Shown in pieces: positions 9,032 to 18,746 of a stretch of 64,000 bases of DNA. The DNA is taken from NCBI GenBank assembly GCA_964648505.1, contig CAZYMI010000009.1, forward strand, positions 16,917 through 80,916, written 5' to 3'. The position numbers were made by a program, and so were the translations under genes. The DNA is from CAZYMI01 sp964648505. Its GTDB lineage: Bacteria; Pseudomonadota; Alphaproteobacteria; Micavibrionales; Micavibrionaceae. The notes under the pieces were generated by a model. That model made no database searches, was not told where the DNA came from, and worked only from the letters and a program-made list of their open reading frames with translations. The first letter of the stretch is position 1; each line of letters begins with the position of its first letter.

Positions 9032-11176
9032 ATGTTTAATGTACATCGCAAAGTAATTGATTTTGCAGGAAAAAAACTTGTTCTAGAAACGGGAAAAATT
9101 GCACGGCAAGCCGATTCAGCCGTTATGGCAACTTTAGGTGAAACAACCGTCTTATGCACGGTTGTTGGGGCAAAATCAGTTAAAGACGGGCAAAACTTTT
9201 TCCCCCTTACTGTTAACTACCAAGAAAAATCTTACGCAGCAGGCAAGATCCCGGGGGGCTTCTTTAAACGCGAAGGCCGTCCGTCTGAAAATGAAGTTTT
9301 AGTTTCGCGCCTGATTGACCGCCCTATCCGCCCTCTTTTTCCTGAGAACTTCTTAAACGAAGTTCAGGTTGTGGCCACTGTTCTGTCCCACGATATGGAG
9401 AACAACCCTGATATTGTTTCGCTGATCGGCTGTTCTGCTGCTCTTACACTTTCAGGCGTTCCGTTTATGGGCCCTGTAGGTGGCGCACGCGTGGGTTACA
9501 TTAATAACCAATATGTCATCAACCCAACTATTTCTGAACGTGAGCAATCTATTCTGGATCTGGTTGTTGCAGGCACCGCTCAAGGCGTCTTGATGGTTGA
9601 ATCAGAAGCCAAAGAATTATCAGAAGATGTGATGCTCAGCGCTGTAATGCATGGCTGGAAAGCATTCCAACCTGTTATTCAAGGCATTATTGAACTTGCT
9701 GAGATGGCTGCCAAAGATGCTTGGGATATCCCTGAAGTAAAAGCAGAAGTTGTTGCAACCTATAAAGGTATGACAAGCAAATTCGCTAATGATCTGGTCA
9801 ATGCCTATGCAGATCCTAAAAAGCAATCGCGTCATGAAAAAATAGACGCCGTCAAAGAAAAAGCTTTGGCTGAATTTGTAAACGATGAAAAGGGACTAAC
9901 AAAGGATGTTGTTTCTGCCCAGTTCAAAAAAGTTGAGGCCGATGTTGTGCGCGGTAACATCCTGAAAACAGGTTCACGCATTGACGGGCGCGATACAAAA
10001 ACAGTCCGTCAGATTGTTTGTGAGGTTGGCGTTTTGCCACGCGCGCATGGTTCCGCTTTGTTTACACGGGGCGAAACACAAGCGCTTGTGGTAACCACAC
10101 TTGGCACTGGTGATGACGAACAACGCATCGATTCCCTTGAAGGTGAACGCAAAGAACGCTTTATGCTTCATTACAACTTCCCTCCCTACTCTGTTGGAGA
10201 AACTGGCCGCATGGGATCCCCCGGACGCCGCGAAATCGGTCATGGAAAACTAGCCTGGCGTGCGCTTAATCCATTACTACCTATGGCTGAAAACTTCCCT
10301 TACACTATTCGCAACGTGTCTGAAATTACCGAATCAAACGGTTCATCATCTATGGCAACTGTGTGCGGCACATCACTTGCTATGATGGATGCAGGCGTAC
10401 CTATGGAACGCCCTGTTGCCGGTATTGCCATGGGATTGATCAAGGAAGGAAAAGACTTTGCTGTTCTATCCGATATCCTTGGTGACGAAGATCATTTAGG
10501 TGACATGGATTTTAAAGTTGCTGGAACAGATCGTGGTATCACAGCCCTGCAAATGGATATTAAAATCACATCCATTACTGAAGAGATCATGAAAATCGCT
10601 TTAGCGCAGGCAAAAGATGGACGCCTGCATATTCTAGGCGAAATGGCAAAAGCCCTGACTTCAGCACGTCAGGATATCAGCCAGTTTGCGCCGCAAATTG
10701 CATCCTTAAAAATCCCAACCGATAAGATCCGTGATGTGATCGGCACAGGCGGCAAGGTTATTCGTGAAATCATCGAAAAAACGAAAACAAAAATCGATAT
10801 TGAAGATGACGGCACGATCAAAATTGCTTCAACCGATCAAGCTGGCATTGATATGGCGATTGAAATTATTCGCGGCCTGACAGAAGAACCTGAAATCAAT
10901 AAGGTTTATACAGGAAAAGTCGTTAAAATTATGGACTTTGGCGCTTTCGTCAATTTCATGGGCGGCAAAGATGGTTTAGTCCATATCTCGGAACTTGAAG
11001 ATTTCCGTGTGAACAAAACATCAGATGTCATCAAGGAAGGTGACGTGATTAAAGTTCAGGTGATTGGCTTTGATGATCGCGGCAAGATCAAGCTTTCAAA
11101 AAAGCGTGTTAATCAGGAAACAGGAGAAATTTTGCCTCCAAAAGAAAAACCTGCTCGCGAAGCAGCTGAAGGTTGA
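9032..11176 (+). CDS. pnp: Polyribonucleotide nucleotidyltransferase (PNPase)
   Basis: Phosphorolytic 3'-5' exoribonuclease of the RNA degradosome. The protein has 714 residues: RNase PH domain 1 (about 10-145), an all-helical linker, catalytic RNase PH domain 2 (about 310-545, with DILGDEDHLGDMDFKVAGT), a KH domain (IPTDKIRDVIGTGGKVIREI) and an S1 domain (VYTGKVVKIMDFGAFVNF). The AAAGGA ribosome-binding element precedes ATG 9032. The leader holds an A/T-rich hairpin (8937-8957) that could be a processing or attenuation site. The gene is split from rpsO by opposite-strand genes. Confidence 0.97.
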   Translation: MFNVHRKVIDFAGKKLVLETGKIARQADSAVMATLGETTVLCTVVGAKSVKDGQNFFPLTVNYQEKSYAAGKIPGGFFKREGRPSENEVLVSRLIDRPIRPLFPENFLNEVQVVATVLSHDMENNPDIVSLIGCSAALTLSGVPFMGPVGGARVGYINNQYVINPTISEREQSILDLVVAGTAQGVLMVESEAKELSEDVMLSAVMHGWKAFQPVIQGIIELAEMAAKDAWDIPEVKAEVVATYKGMTSKFANDLVNAYADPKKQSRHEKIDAVKEKALAEFVNDEKGLTKDVVSAQFKKVEADVVRGNILKTGSRIDGRDTKTVRQIVCEVGVLPRAHGSALFTRGETQALVVTTLGTGDDEQRIDSLEGERKERFMLHYNFPPYSVGETGRMGSPGRREIGHGKLAWRALNPLLPMAENFPYTIRNVSEITESNGSSSMATVCGTSLAMMDAGVPMERPVAGIAMGLIKEGKDFAVLSDILGDEDHLGDMDFKVAGTDRGITALQMDIKITSITEEIMKIALAQAKDGRLHILGEMAKALTSARQDISQFAPQIASLKIPTDKIRDVIGTGGKVIREIIEKTKTKIDIEDDGTIKIASTDQAGIDMAIEIIRGLTEEPEINKVYTGKVVKIMDFGAFVNFMGGKDGLVHISELEDFRVNKTSDVIKEGDVIKVQVIGFDDRGKIKLSKKRVNQETGEILPPKEKPAREAAEG

Positions 11177-11182
11177 TTCCTT

Positions 11183-11911
11183 TTGACCCTTAAACTTCCT
11201 AAAATAATTGCGCATCGAGGGGCGTCAGCGTACGCCCCCGAAAATACCCTTGAGGCCCTTAAAACGGCCTCTGAAATGGGCGCGAAATGGGTAGAATTTG
11301 ATGTAAAACTAACATCTGATAGCGTGCCTGTTTTGTTTCATGATGACACACTTGAACGCACAACCGGCAGTTCTGGTGTTATTAAAGAACGCAGCTGGGT
11401 TGACCTTCAGGACATGGACGCAGGATCCTGGTTTTCTGAAGGGTTTTCAGGAGCGCGTATCCCGATGCTCGAAGAAGCGCTCGATATTCTTCTCAAACAT
11501 AATATGGGCGCTAACATAGAGATAAAACCTTGCCCGGGTCGAGAGATTGAGACAGCAGAGGTCGCAATGGATCTGTTATCTCGTGTTTGGGATGATATGG
11601 ATCAGATTTTAATTTCGAGTTTTTCTCATGTATCCCTTGAAACTGCACATGATTATGCTGAAGCTTTTCCTCGCGCGCTTCTGTTAGAAACGCAGTGGCC
11701 AGAAAACTGGGACGCCTTTGCGGATCACTTGGACGTGAAATGCATTAACATTGATGGACGCAACGCAACACGTGAACAAGTTGAAACCATTATAGACACA
11801 GGCCGAAACGTTCTGGCCTACACGATTAACGACCCCTTTACAGCTAAAAAACTACTAAGCTGGGGGGTTGATGGCGTGTTTACCGATCAGCCGGACCTTC
11901 TGGATAAATAA
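11183..11911 (+). CDS. ugpQ: Glycerophosphodiester phosphodiesterase
   Basis: Hydrolyses glycerophosphodiesters to glycerol-3-phosphate and an alcohol. The 242 residues are typical of the short cytoplasmic UgpQ type. Motifs are IAHRGASAYAPENTLEAL (catalytic His and Arg), EFDVKLTSDSVPVLFHDDTLERTTG with metal-binding acidic residues and the second His, and a C-terminal GVDGVFTDQPDLL strand. No signal peptide is seen. The start is a TTG at 11183, 6 nt after the pnp stop, so it is probably co-transcribed with pnp. It ends tail to tail with fabI. Confidence 0.92.
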   Translation: MTLKLPKIIAHRGASAYAPENTLEALKTASEMGAKWVEFDVKLTSDSVPVLFHDDTLERTTGSSGVIKERSWVDLQDMDAGSWFSEGFSGARIPMLEEALDILLKHNMGANIEIKPCPGREIETAEVAMDLLSRVWDDMDQILISSFSHVSLETAHDYAEAFPRALLLETQWPENWDAFADHLDVKCINIDGRNATREQVETIIDTGRNVLAYTINDPFTAKKLLSWGVDGVFTDQPDLLDK

Positions 11912-12733
11912 CTAATCCCCGTTGCTACTGCCCCACGCATCCAGCATATCTGGATGCGGCATAGCAACTGCATGGAATCCGCAATCGACATGGTGCGTCT
12001 CACCAGTTACGGCAGATCCAAGATCGGATAATAAATATAGCCCTGTGCCGCCAAGTTCTTCCAGTTCAACCGAACGCCGCAAAGGGGATGCCATCTGGTT
12101 ATATTTAAATGTTTTACGGGCAGAACCTATCGCTGATCCTGCGAGTGTGCGCATGGGCCCTGCTGAAATTGCATTGACGCGAATACCCTGCGGCCCCAGA
12201 TCAGCAGCCAAATAACGCACCGATGATTCAAGTGCGGCTTTAGCAACACCCATCACATTGTAATTCGGAATAACACGTTCTGCGCCTAAGTAAGAAAGCG
12301 TCACAAGTGATCCGCCTTTTGTCATCAAAGGGGCCGCATGCCGGGCAACAGCAACAAAAGAATAACAGGACACATGCATTGTTAATGTAAAATTATCAAG
12401 GGTGGTATCAACAAAGCGGCCTTTAAGTTCCTCTTTGTTGGAATACGCAATCGCGTGGACTACAAAATCAAGCGCACCCCATTCTTTTTCAAGTGTGCTA
12501 AAAACAGCTTTTAAATCAGCATCGTTGGAAGCATCACACGGCAACACAAGTTTTGAGCCTACCATTGCAGCAAGCGGCTTCACGCGCTTTTCAAAAGCAT
12601 CGCCTTGGTATGTGAAAGCAAGTTCTGCGCCATGATCCGCCAACGTTTTTGCGATGCCCCATGCGATAGAATGGTCATTTGCAACCCCCATCACAAGCCC
12701 GCGTTTTCCTTGCATTAAAGTAGAAATTGCCAT
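11912..12733 (-). CDS. fabI: Enoyl-[acyl-carrier-protein] reductase [NADH]
   Basis: Last reductive step of each fatty-acid elongation cycle. The 273-residue short-chain dehydrogenase has an N-terminal nucleotide-binding region GLVMGVANDHSIAWGIAK typical of FabI (not the usual GxxxGxG), and the catalytic pair Tyr158 and Lys165 (YNVMGVAK) with Tyr148 nearby. It is last in the operon fabA-fabB-fabI, 3 nt after fabB. Confidence 0.96.
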   Translation of the reverse strand: MAISTLMQGKRGLVMGVANDHSIAWGIAKTLADHGAELAFTYQGDAFEKRVKPLAAMVGSKLVLPCDASNDADLKAVFSTLEKEWGALDFVVHAIAYSNKEELKGRFVDTTLDNFTLTMHVSCYSFVAVARHAAPLMTKGGSLVTLSYLGAERVIPNYNVMGVAKAALESSVRYLAADLGPQGIRVNAISAGPMRTLAGSAIGSARKTFKYNQMASPLRRSVELEELGGTGLYLLSDLGSAVTGETHHVDCGFHAVAMPHPDMLDAWGSSNGD

Positions 12734-12736
12734 GAC

Positions 12737-13963
12737 TTAATCCTCGATCTTTGAAAAGGCCAGTGAACAATTTGTACCACCAAAGCCAAATGAATTTGAA
12801 AGAACTGTTTTAATCGCTACATTTTCTTTTAGTGCGGTAACAATTGGCGCGCCTATTGCCCCTTCATCTAAATTTTCAACATTAATCGAAGGGCAAATAA
12901 ACTGATCCCGCATCATCAAAAGGCTGTAAATTGCTTCTTGCGCACCCGTAGGGCCCAAAGAATGCCCCGTCATCGATTTTGTTGAGCTGATATAAGGAAG
13001 CGATTCACCACGGGCAGCAAAAACATTACGAATAGCGTTGAGTTCGGTAATATCCCCAACAGGTGTTGATGTGCCGTGTGTGTTGATATAATCAACTTTT
13101 CCTTTCACAGTCGATAACGCGAGCTTCATACAGCGTTCAGCCCCTTCACCGTTAGGCGCAACCATATCTTCGCCATCTGATGTTGCGCCATACCCTGTAA
13201 GCTCGCCATATATTTTTGCACCTCGTGCTATTGCGTGGCTCAACTCTTCTAAAACAAGAATGCCGCCACCACCTGCAATCACAAAACCATCACGGTCACG
13301 ATCGTAAGCACGCGATGCTCGTTCAGGCGTATCATTGTATTTTGAAGACATAGCGCCCATGGCATCAAACAAAACAGAAAGCGTCCAATCCAGATCCTCG
13401 CCACCGCCTGCAAACATAATATCCTGCTTGCCCAGCAAAATAGCTTCCGATGCATTACCAATACAATGCGCGGATGTAGAGCAGGCTGAAGAAATAGAAT
13501 AGCTCATGCCTTTAATCTGAAAGTTTGTTGCAATGTTTGCAGAACAGGTAGAGGACATGCATTTTGGGACTGCAAAGGGCCCTACACGCTTAGGCTCTTT
13601 TTGACGGGCTATATCTGCTGCTTCAACTTGGTACTTTGTTGAAGGCCCACCTGACCCGATGACAATACCCGTGCGTTCGTTAGATACATCCGCTTTTTCA
13701 AGCCCGGCATCTGCAATAGCTTGTTCCATAGATAGATGCGTGTAAGCCGCAGCATCCCCCATAAAACGGCGCAACCTGCGATCAATTTTATCTTCCAAAT
13801 TAATATTTGGCTTGCCATACACTTGGGATCTAAAACCCATTTCAGCATATTCCGGCGAAAAACTGATGCCTGATTTTCCGGCCCTAAGTGACGCGAGAAC
13901 TTCATCAGTTGAATTACCGATACAAGAAATTATACCAAGACCCGTTACAACCACACGCCGCAT
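12737..13963 (-). CDS. fabB: 3-oxoacyl-[acyl-carrier-protein] synthase I
   Basis: Condensing enzyme that elongates unsaturated acyl chains after FabA. The 408-residue protein has the nucleophile Cys161 in SISSACSTSAHCIGNA, then the two active-site His residues in YINTHGTSTPVGD and SMTGHSLGPTGAQEA. Pairing with fabA supports FabB rather than FabF. It lies 48 nt downstream of fabA and 3 nt upstream of fabI. Confidence 0.95.
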   Translation of the reverse strand: MRRVVVTGLGIISCIGNSTDEVLASLRAGKSGISFSPEYAEMGFRSQVYGKPNINLEDKIDRRLRRFMGDAAAYTHLSMEQAIADAGLEKADVSNERTGIVIGSGGPSTKYQVEAADIARQKEPKRVGPFAVPKCMSSTCSANIATNFQIKGMSYSISSACSTSAHCIGNASEAILLGKQDIMFAGGGEDLDWTLSVLFDAMGAMSSKYNDTPERASRAYDRDRDGFVIAGGGGILVLEELSHAIARGAKIYGELTGYGATSDGEDMVAPNGEGAERCMKLALSTVKGKVDYINTHGTSTPVGDITELNAIRNVFAARGESLPYISSTKSMTGHSLGPTGAQEAIYSLLMMRDQFICPSINVENLDEGAIGAPIVTALKENVAIKTVLSNSFGFGGTNCSLAFSKIED

Positions 13964-14011
13964 GGCTCACCTTTTTTTCTAAGAATTATTACTATTATTC
14001 ACAAGACTGTT

Positions 14012-14563
14012 TCAAAGAGAACGTGGATTGTCAAACAGGCCCACTTTAAGGTCTGTCGCCTCATATATCACTTTGCCGTCCACCATCATAATTCCGTCAC
14101 CAACACCAAGAACAAGCTTACGGTTAATGATACGCTTCAGATTAATGATGTATTTGACAATTTTAGCTTCTGGTAAAACTTGGCCGGTTAATTTTAATTC
14201 TCCAAGCCCTAAAGCACGCCCAGACCCTTTTGCGCCTGTCCACCCCAAATAAAACCCAAGAAGCTGCCACAAAGCATCCAGCCCCAGACAACCGGGCATA
14301 ACAGGGTCGCCCTGAAAGTGGCATTTAAAAAACCAAAGATCAGGATTGATATCAAATTCAGCTTCAATCAGCCCTTTGCCATGCGCACCGCCTGAAGCGG
14401 ATACTTGTGTGATGCGGTCAAACATCAGCATAGGTGGCAATGGAAGCTTTGCGTTCCCCTCGCCAAACAAAAGGCCTTTACCGCAGGCAATAAGATCATC
14501 GTATGAAAAGTTTGTTTTTTCCATGAAGGCCATAATGGGGGGTTTTAAGTGTTCAAGTGACAT
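14012..14563 (-). CDS. fabA: 3-hydroxyacyl-ACP dehydratase/isomerase FabA
   Basis: Dehydrates 3-hydroxydecanoyl-ACP and isomerises trans-2- to cis-3-decenoyl-ACP, the branch point to unsaturated fatty acids. The 183-residue hot-dog protein has the FabA motif FKCHFQGDPVMPGCLGLDAL with His82 and Asp96 as catalytic pair. Its start codon lies inside the end of the upstream 340-residue gene (11-nt overlap), so its translation is probably coupled to that gene. Confidence 0.96.
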   Translation of the reverse strand: MSLEHLKPPIMAFMEKTNFSYDDLIACGKGLLFGEGNAKLPLPPMLMFDRITQVSASGGAHGKGLIEAEFDINPDLWFFKCHFQGDPVMPGCLGLDALWQLLGFYLGWTGAKGSGRALGLGELKLTGQVLPEAKIVKYIINLKRIINRKLVLGVGDGIMMVDGKVIYEATDLKVGLFDNPRSL

Positions 14564-15575
14564 AAGGGTAGTTATATGCCGAACCCCTGCTTCCCTGCAA
14601 GATCATGGGGAAGTTATCTCCAAAAACGGCCCTGTAAGCCTCTGTCATGGCTGACATGGCTAAGGGTTTTGAGATTTCAGGTATCAAATCCGGCTGTTCG
14701 CCGCCTGAAGCTACAGCCAGCATACGCCCGGCAGCCTTGGCACAGGCTACCGCCTGGTGCAAACGGCAGGATTTTTCAGCCCCCTGAAAAAAGCGTTCAC
14801 AAAAAACCTCAATTCCCTCAACAAGGTCTATCGGGGCATTAATAGGCCCATCATTAGCAGGAATACCAAAACGCCAGTTACTGGATACAGGAACCCCGTA
14901 ACGAACAGCCTCGCGTGTCATCACGCGGGAGACACGATCAAATACAGGCCAGAAAGTTTGAAACTCAAATACGTTCCAATCGCCCTCACGGTCTTTCAAC
15001 CAACCAGCTAGCTTAGCACCTGCCATGCCGGATAAGGCACATATACTATCTGCCAAATTCCAATTTTTCTTCGCTACACATTCTTCAATCAGCGCGTCAC
15101 AAAGCTCTTGTGCTGCAAGCTCTAAAATTAAAGCCTCCATTGTGGCTTGGGTTAGAACATACAGCGTTTCCGAGCGTGGGCAGCCCTGACGTTCCCACAT
15201 TAAAATCATCTGTTCAGCAAGAGTGACCATCATGGTGTGAAAAGTGTAAGGATCCTCAAGCCAGTCAATAAAGACAGCCCGCGCAATGTCACGACCTGCT
15301 TCCGTATTCACATCCAAAACATCGGGCGCAGGCAAAAGATCAATTGAGCCAGGCCCTTTTTTTAAGCGGACACACAAATGCCTTTCCAACTTGTGTAACG
15401 TTTCAGAAACAGCCTCTTCCGGATTGTCAAACAAATAGGCTGTTTCAACAAATAGGCCTGCGAGCCCTTGAATCTGGACCAGAATATCCACGTCCCGCCC
15501 CGGGCGCGCGGCCATATCATGCAACAATTTATGAATCGACCCTGCAAGCCGGACTCCATCATCCCCCATGCGCAT
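14553..15575 (-). CDS. Uncharacterised 340-residue protein coupled to fabA
   Basis: I do not recognise the family. The protein looks cytoplasmic, alpha-helical and acidic, rich in Trp, Cys and Met, with no signal peptide or membrane segment. Visible segments are a repeated Asp/Glu-Leu helical pattern (residues about 40-70), FIDWLEDPYTFHTMMVTLAE (about 99-118), and SSNWRFGIPANDGPINAPID (about 245). Its 3' end overlaps the fabA start by 11 nt, which points to a shared transcript and perhaps a role linked to unsaturated fatty acid synthesis. No zinc or nucleotide motif is obvious. The start at 15575 is the first ATG; MGDDG two codons on is an alternative. Confidence 0.8.
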   Translation of the reverse strand: MRMGDDGVRLAGSIHKLLHDMAARPGRDVDILVQIQGLAGLFVETAYLFDNPEEAVSETLHKLERHLCVRLKKGPGSIDLLPAPDVLDVNTEAGRDIARAVFIDWLEDPYTFHTMMVTLAEQMILMWERQGCPRSETLYVLTQATMEALILELAAQELCDALIEECVAKKNWNLADSICALSGMAGAKLAGWLKDREGDWNVFEFQTFWPVFDRVSRVMTREAVRYGVPVSSNWRFGIPANDGPINAPIDLVEGIEVFCERFFQGAEKSCRLHQAVACAKAAGRMLAVASGGEQPDLIPEISKPLAMSAMTEAYRAVFGDNFPMILQGSRGSAYNYPYVT

Positions 15576-15810
15576 ATGTGCCGCACTTTCTGGTATAAAC
15601 CCGCTAAAATTAATGTGTACAAGTCTGAGGACCAGACTGTGGATAGTATGTGAGTAAAGTAAAATGAATTACCTGATTCAATAGGTTAAGGTGATTTGCC
15701 GATTCCGTAAACATAAAGAATCAAAAAATATTTTTATCAAAAATTTGACAAAGCCTTTGAAATTACATAAACAGATCGCGCGCGAATACTCTGAAACTTA
15801 AAAAATTCAA
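15576..15810. promoter_or_regulatory. Divergent intergenic region with a weak promoter candidate
   Basis: 235 bp between two divergent genes, clearly AT-rich. On the plus strand a consensus TTGACA lies at 15745-15750 with TAAACA 17 bp downstream (15768-15773), a weak -10. Two GANTC methylation sites (GATTC) occur near 15680 and 15702. I see no RNA gene or repeat here. Confidence 0.3.
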
Positions 15811-17151
15811 ATGCCTTATCAAAAAAAGGCCCTCATTTTTGTTGAGACCAACATTGGCGTTGGTCACATGCCTGTAGCAGCACAGTTGGCCCAAGCTTTG
15901 CGCAAACAGAGCGTTCAGGTTTATATCATGTCAAGTGATCACAGCCGTGAGCAAGGGGAGCTATTTGATTTTAGCGGATGCATCTGGTGCACACTGCCGA
16001 ATTTCACAAAAGATCCTAAAACAGGAAAATTTTATAGTACAACAAACGGTGTACTTTACGATCAGGATGCTGCTTTTCAAAATAAACGTGCTGAATTTAT
16101 AGCGGGATATATTCAATCTATTCGACCAGATGTAATGGTTACTGAAACTTTCCCATTGGGTAAAACATTTTTACACAAAGAAATGATTCCTGCTTTTGAA
16201 GCCTGTTCGCGCATACTTCAAAAATGTAAATTATATAGCGTAGGACGCGATGTTTTAAATTATGGCCCGCTTCATCCAGGCGAACATTGCCCACAGACTG
16301 CGCTTGATATCCTTAATACTTATTACGACGGAATAATTATTACCGGCGACGAAGAAATTTTTACAATGCACGATAGTTTTGCGCTGACAGATCAATTGAA
16401 AATACCCGTTCACTACGCGGGATATTTCTCGCCCCCTTCACAGCCACCTGACCCTTCGATTAAAGAAAGCGCCCGCGAGGTTTTAGTGACAACCGGCGGC
16501 GGATATGTACCTGATGTCTATGACCAGATTGTAACCGATGCAATCAAAGCCCGCGCGCATACAACAATGAACGATCGTGTTTGGCGTGTGCTTATTGGGC
16601 ACGCTTACCCGGGCAATCTTAAAAACTATTTTCAAGACATGGCACGACAACATGCACCAGATGGAGGCATTATTGTTGAATCTGTCCGGCCTGATTTTTC
16701 AAAACTTTTAGCGAATTGTGCAGGTGTTATTGCAACGGGCGGCCTTAATTCAACCATGGAAGCTTTGCAGGTTAGAAAAAGACGGCCTATACCCGTTATC
16801 ATTGCCCCTATTGGCACCATGCCGCCAAATCCAACGGCGCAAATTCCGCGCACAAAAAAACTTGCAGCACTGGGACTGATTGGCGCACATTATCCTGACC
16901 AATTCGGTTCGGCTGAAAATTTAGCAACTATTTTTAACGCTGACTCTGCAAGAGGCTTTAGCGTTACAGATCACTGCATAAAAATGGACGGCGCTGTAAG
17001 GGCTGCAGCTATTATTACTCAATTTCAAGAAGCCGATAGCCTCTATGTAAGACCTTCACTTCCTGTAAGATTCGTACCTGTCCTGCCTGCTTTATCTGGG
17101 ACTCCTACTTCATCCACCAAAGCACCGACAAACGATCTTGATTATAGGTAA
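15811..17151 (+). CDS. Predicted GT-B glycosyltransferase (COG4671-like)
   Basis: 446 residues with the two-domain layout of MurG-like GT-B enzymes. The N-terminal half opens with a Rossmann strand and glycine turn (ALIFVETNIGVGHMPVAAQL, residues 7-26), and the C-terminal half carries VLVTTGGGYVPDVYD, IVESVRPDFSKLLANCAGVI and GGLNSTMEAL, which match the nucleotide-sugar-binding part of this superfamily. No signal peptide is present. Donor and acceptor cannot be read from the sequence. It stands alone between a divergent gene and the convergent SH3 gene. No clear Shine-Dalgarno sequence precedes the ATG. Confidence 0.75.
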   Translation: MPYQKKALIFVETNIGVGHMPVAAQLAQALRKQSVQVYIMSSDHSREQGELFDFSGCIWCTLPNFTKDPKTGKFYSTTNGVLYDQDAAFQNKRAEFIAGYIQSIRPDVMVTETFPLGKTFLHKEMIPAFEACSRILQKCKLYSVGRDVLNYGPLHPGEHCPQTALDILNTYYDGIIITGDEEIFTMHDSFALTDQLKIPVHYAGYFSPPSQPPDPSIKESAREVLVTTGGGYVPDVYDQIVTDAIKARAHTTMNDRVWRVLIGHAYPGNLKNYFQDMARQHAPDGGIIVESVRPDFSKLLANCAGVIATGGLNSTMEALQVRKRRPIPVIIAPIGTMPPNPTAQIPRTKKLAALGLIGAHYPDQFGSAENLATIFNADSARGFSVTDHCIKMDGAVRAAAIITQFQEADSLYVRPSLPVRFVPVLPALSGTPTSSTKAPTNDLDYR

Positions 17152-17169
17152 AAAGAAATTTGAATCTAC

Positions 17170-17673
17170 CTACTCAAACACATCTGTTTCATAAACGCCC
17201 CAGAGGTTTTCTTTTTTCAGCCATGCGCGAAAACCAGCCGCGCGCACTTCACACCAAACGCCTTCACATTCTTCAAGAAAAACAACAACCCCGGGCTCAA
17301 AGCCGACAACAGGTCTGCTGGATAAATTCGGGTCATCATACCCTGTAGCAGGTTCTTTGGTCGACACAAGCGCCATTTTTTTACCCGACAACATGGCTTT
17401 ATGCACCCAGCCTACAGAGCCGTCTGCGTCGCGCACCTTACGCCAAGAATCATATTCTTGGATAATTTCAACGGGCATCCCTTCGCGTTGATATACCCAT
17501 CTGATCGGATATTGCTGATCGGGGCCTGTGCGTACAAAAACTTTATCTTCGCGTAAACTGGCAAAGCGAGGCAGCGGCAAAGCCTCATCTTTGGGCTTAT
17601 CTTGCGCACGTGCAGGAAAACCAAGCGTAAAAAACAGAAAAAAGATGAATAACAACTGGACTTTTGGGGTCAT
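17170..17673 (-). CDS. Secreted bacterial SH3-domain protein
   Basis: A periplasmic protein of 167 residues from the ATG at 17673. The N-terminus is a signal peptide (basic MTPK, hydrophobic LLFIFFLFFTLGF, then ARAQ and a likely cleavage site). The mature part holds two SH3b-like units: VFVRTGPDQQYPIRWVYQREGMPVEI (written here in parts: VFVRTGPDQQYPI, then WVYQREGMPVEI) ending GWVHKAMLSG, and a C-terminal CEGVWCEVRAAGFRAWLKKE. Such domains often bind peptidoglycan. The longer open frame back to 17805 runs through dusA and is rejected. It is divergent from dusA with a 36-bp gap. Confidence 0.82.
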   Translation of the reverse strand: MTPKVQLLFIFFLFFTLGFPARAQDKPKDEALPLPRFASLREDKVFVRTGPDQQYPIRWVYQREGMPVEIIQEYDSWRKVRDADGSVGWVHKAMLSGKKMALVSTKEPATGYDDPNLSSRPVVGFEPGVVVFLEECEGVWCEVRAAGFRAWLKKENLWGVYETDVFE

Positions 17674-17709
17674 TTTTTGCTTGATGTTGTGAAAATGAAA
17701 GAAACAGAT

Positions 17710-18708
17710 ATGAATAGTATCACGAAACAGGCTGAAAATTTCAAGCCGCGCATATCTGTAGCCCCGATGATGGACTGGACAGACAGGCATTGTCGCTATT
17801 TTCACAGGCTTATTTGCCCACAGATTTTTTTATACACGGAAATGGTATCAACAGGCGCGATATTGCATGGTGATAAAAATCGACATTTGATGTTCTCAGC
17901 CATCGAAAAACCACTCGCCCTTCAACTGGGCGGGTCGGATGCGCCTATGCTGGAACAATGCGCAAAAATAGGTGCTGATTACGGTTATGACGAAATCAAC
18001 CTTAATTGTGGCTGCCCTTCGGATCGGGTTCAGGAATACGAATTTGGTGCGTGCATGATGAAGCGCCCCGATCATGTTGGAAAATGTTTTGAAGCGATGC
18101 AAAAAGGGGCAGGCCTTGTACCTGTTTCCATTAAATGCCGCATTGCCGTCGATGATGAGGCTGAATTTCCCTTCCTTGACCGTTTTATCAAAGCAACATC
18201 AAATGCGGGCTGTAAGAAATTTACTATTCACGCGCGCAAGGCGTGGCTTAATGGGTTGTCACCGAAAGAAAACCGTGAAATTCCGCCTTTGCGGTATGAC
18301 ATCGCAGCCGATATTAAACAGGCTTATCCGGGGGTCTCTTTTGAATTAAACGGAGGAATTAAAACCATTTCAGACATCAAAAATGCCTTGCAAAGCTTTG
18401 ACAGGGCCATGATCGGCCGGGAAGCGTACCAAAATCCTTGGTTTTTGAACGATATAGCAATAGAATTTTTTGGAGGATCGGGCAGATCCCGCCTTGATAT
18501 AGCGCGCGCCATGATTCCCTATATGGAGAGCCAAAAAGCTGATAATGGCACACCTTATAAGGCCGTAACACGCCATATGCTTGGCTTGTTTAATGGCATT
18601 CGTGGCGGACGGCACTGGCGTCAAACCCTCTCGGAGGAGGCAAAAGATGCTCAAAATGCTTCTGATTTAATTGAAAAAGCCCTCAAAAAAATCGAAGTTC
18701 CTACTTGA
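17710..18708 (+). CDS. dusA: tRNA-dihydrouridine synthase A
   Basis: FMN enzyme that reduces uridines in the tRNA D-loop. From ATG 17710 it has 332 residues, close to E. coli DusA (330). ISVAPMMDWTDRHCRYFHRL opens the TIM barrel; NLNCGCPSDRVQ carries the catalytic Cys102; KFTIHARKAWLNGLSPKENR and FELNGGI contact FMN and tRNA. Upstream in-frame ATGs at 17677 and 17695 are possible but add a non-conserved tail. It heads a run of three unknown genes, 38 nt before the first. Confidence 0.95.
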   Translation: MNSITKQAENFKPRISVAPMMDWTDRHCRYFHRLICPQIFLYTEMVSTGAILHGDKNRHLMFSAIEKPLALQLGGSDAPMLEQCAKIGADYGYDEINLNCGCPSDRVQEYEFGACMMKRPDHVGKCFEAMQKGAGLVPVSIKCRIAVDDEAEFPFLDRFIKATSNAGCKKFTIHARKAWLNGLSPKENREIPPLRYDIAADIKQAYPGVSFELNGGIKTISDIKNALQSFDRAMIGREAYQNPWFLNDIAIEFFGGSGRSRLDIARAMIPYMESQKADNGTPYKAVTRHMLGLFNGIRGGRHWRQTLSEEAKDAQNASDLIEKALKKIEVPT

Positions 18709-18746
18709 ATTTGCTAAAAATATGCTAGTCTAGAAACAAGGAAACT

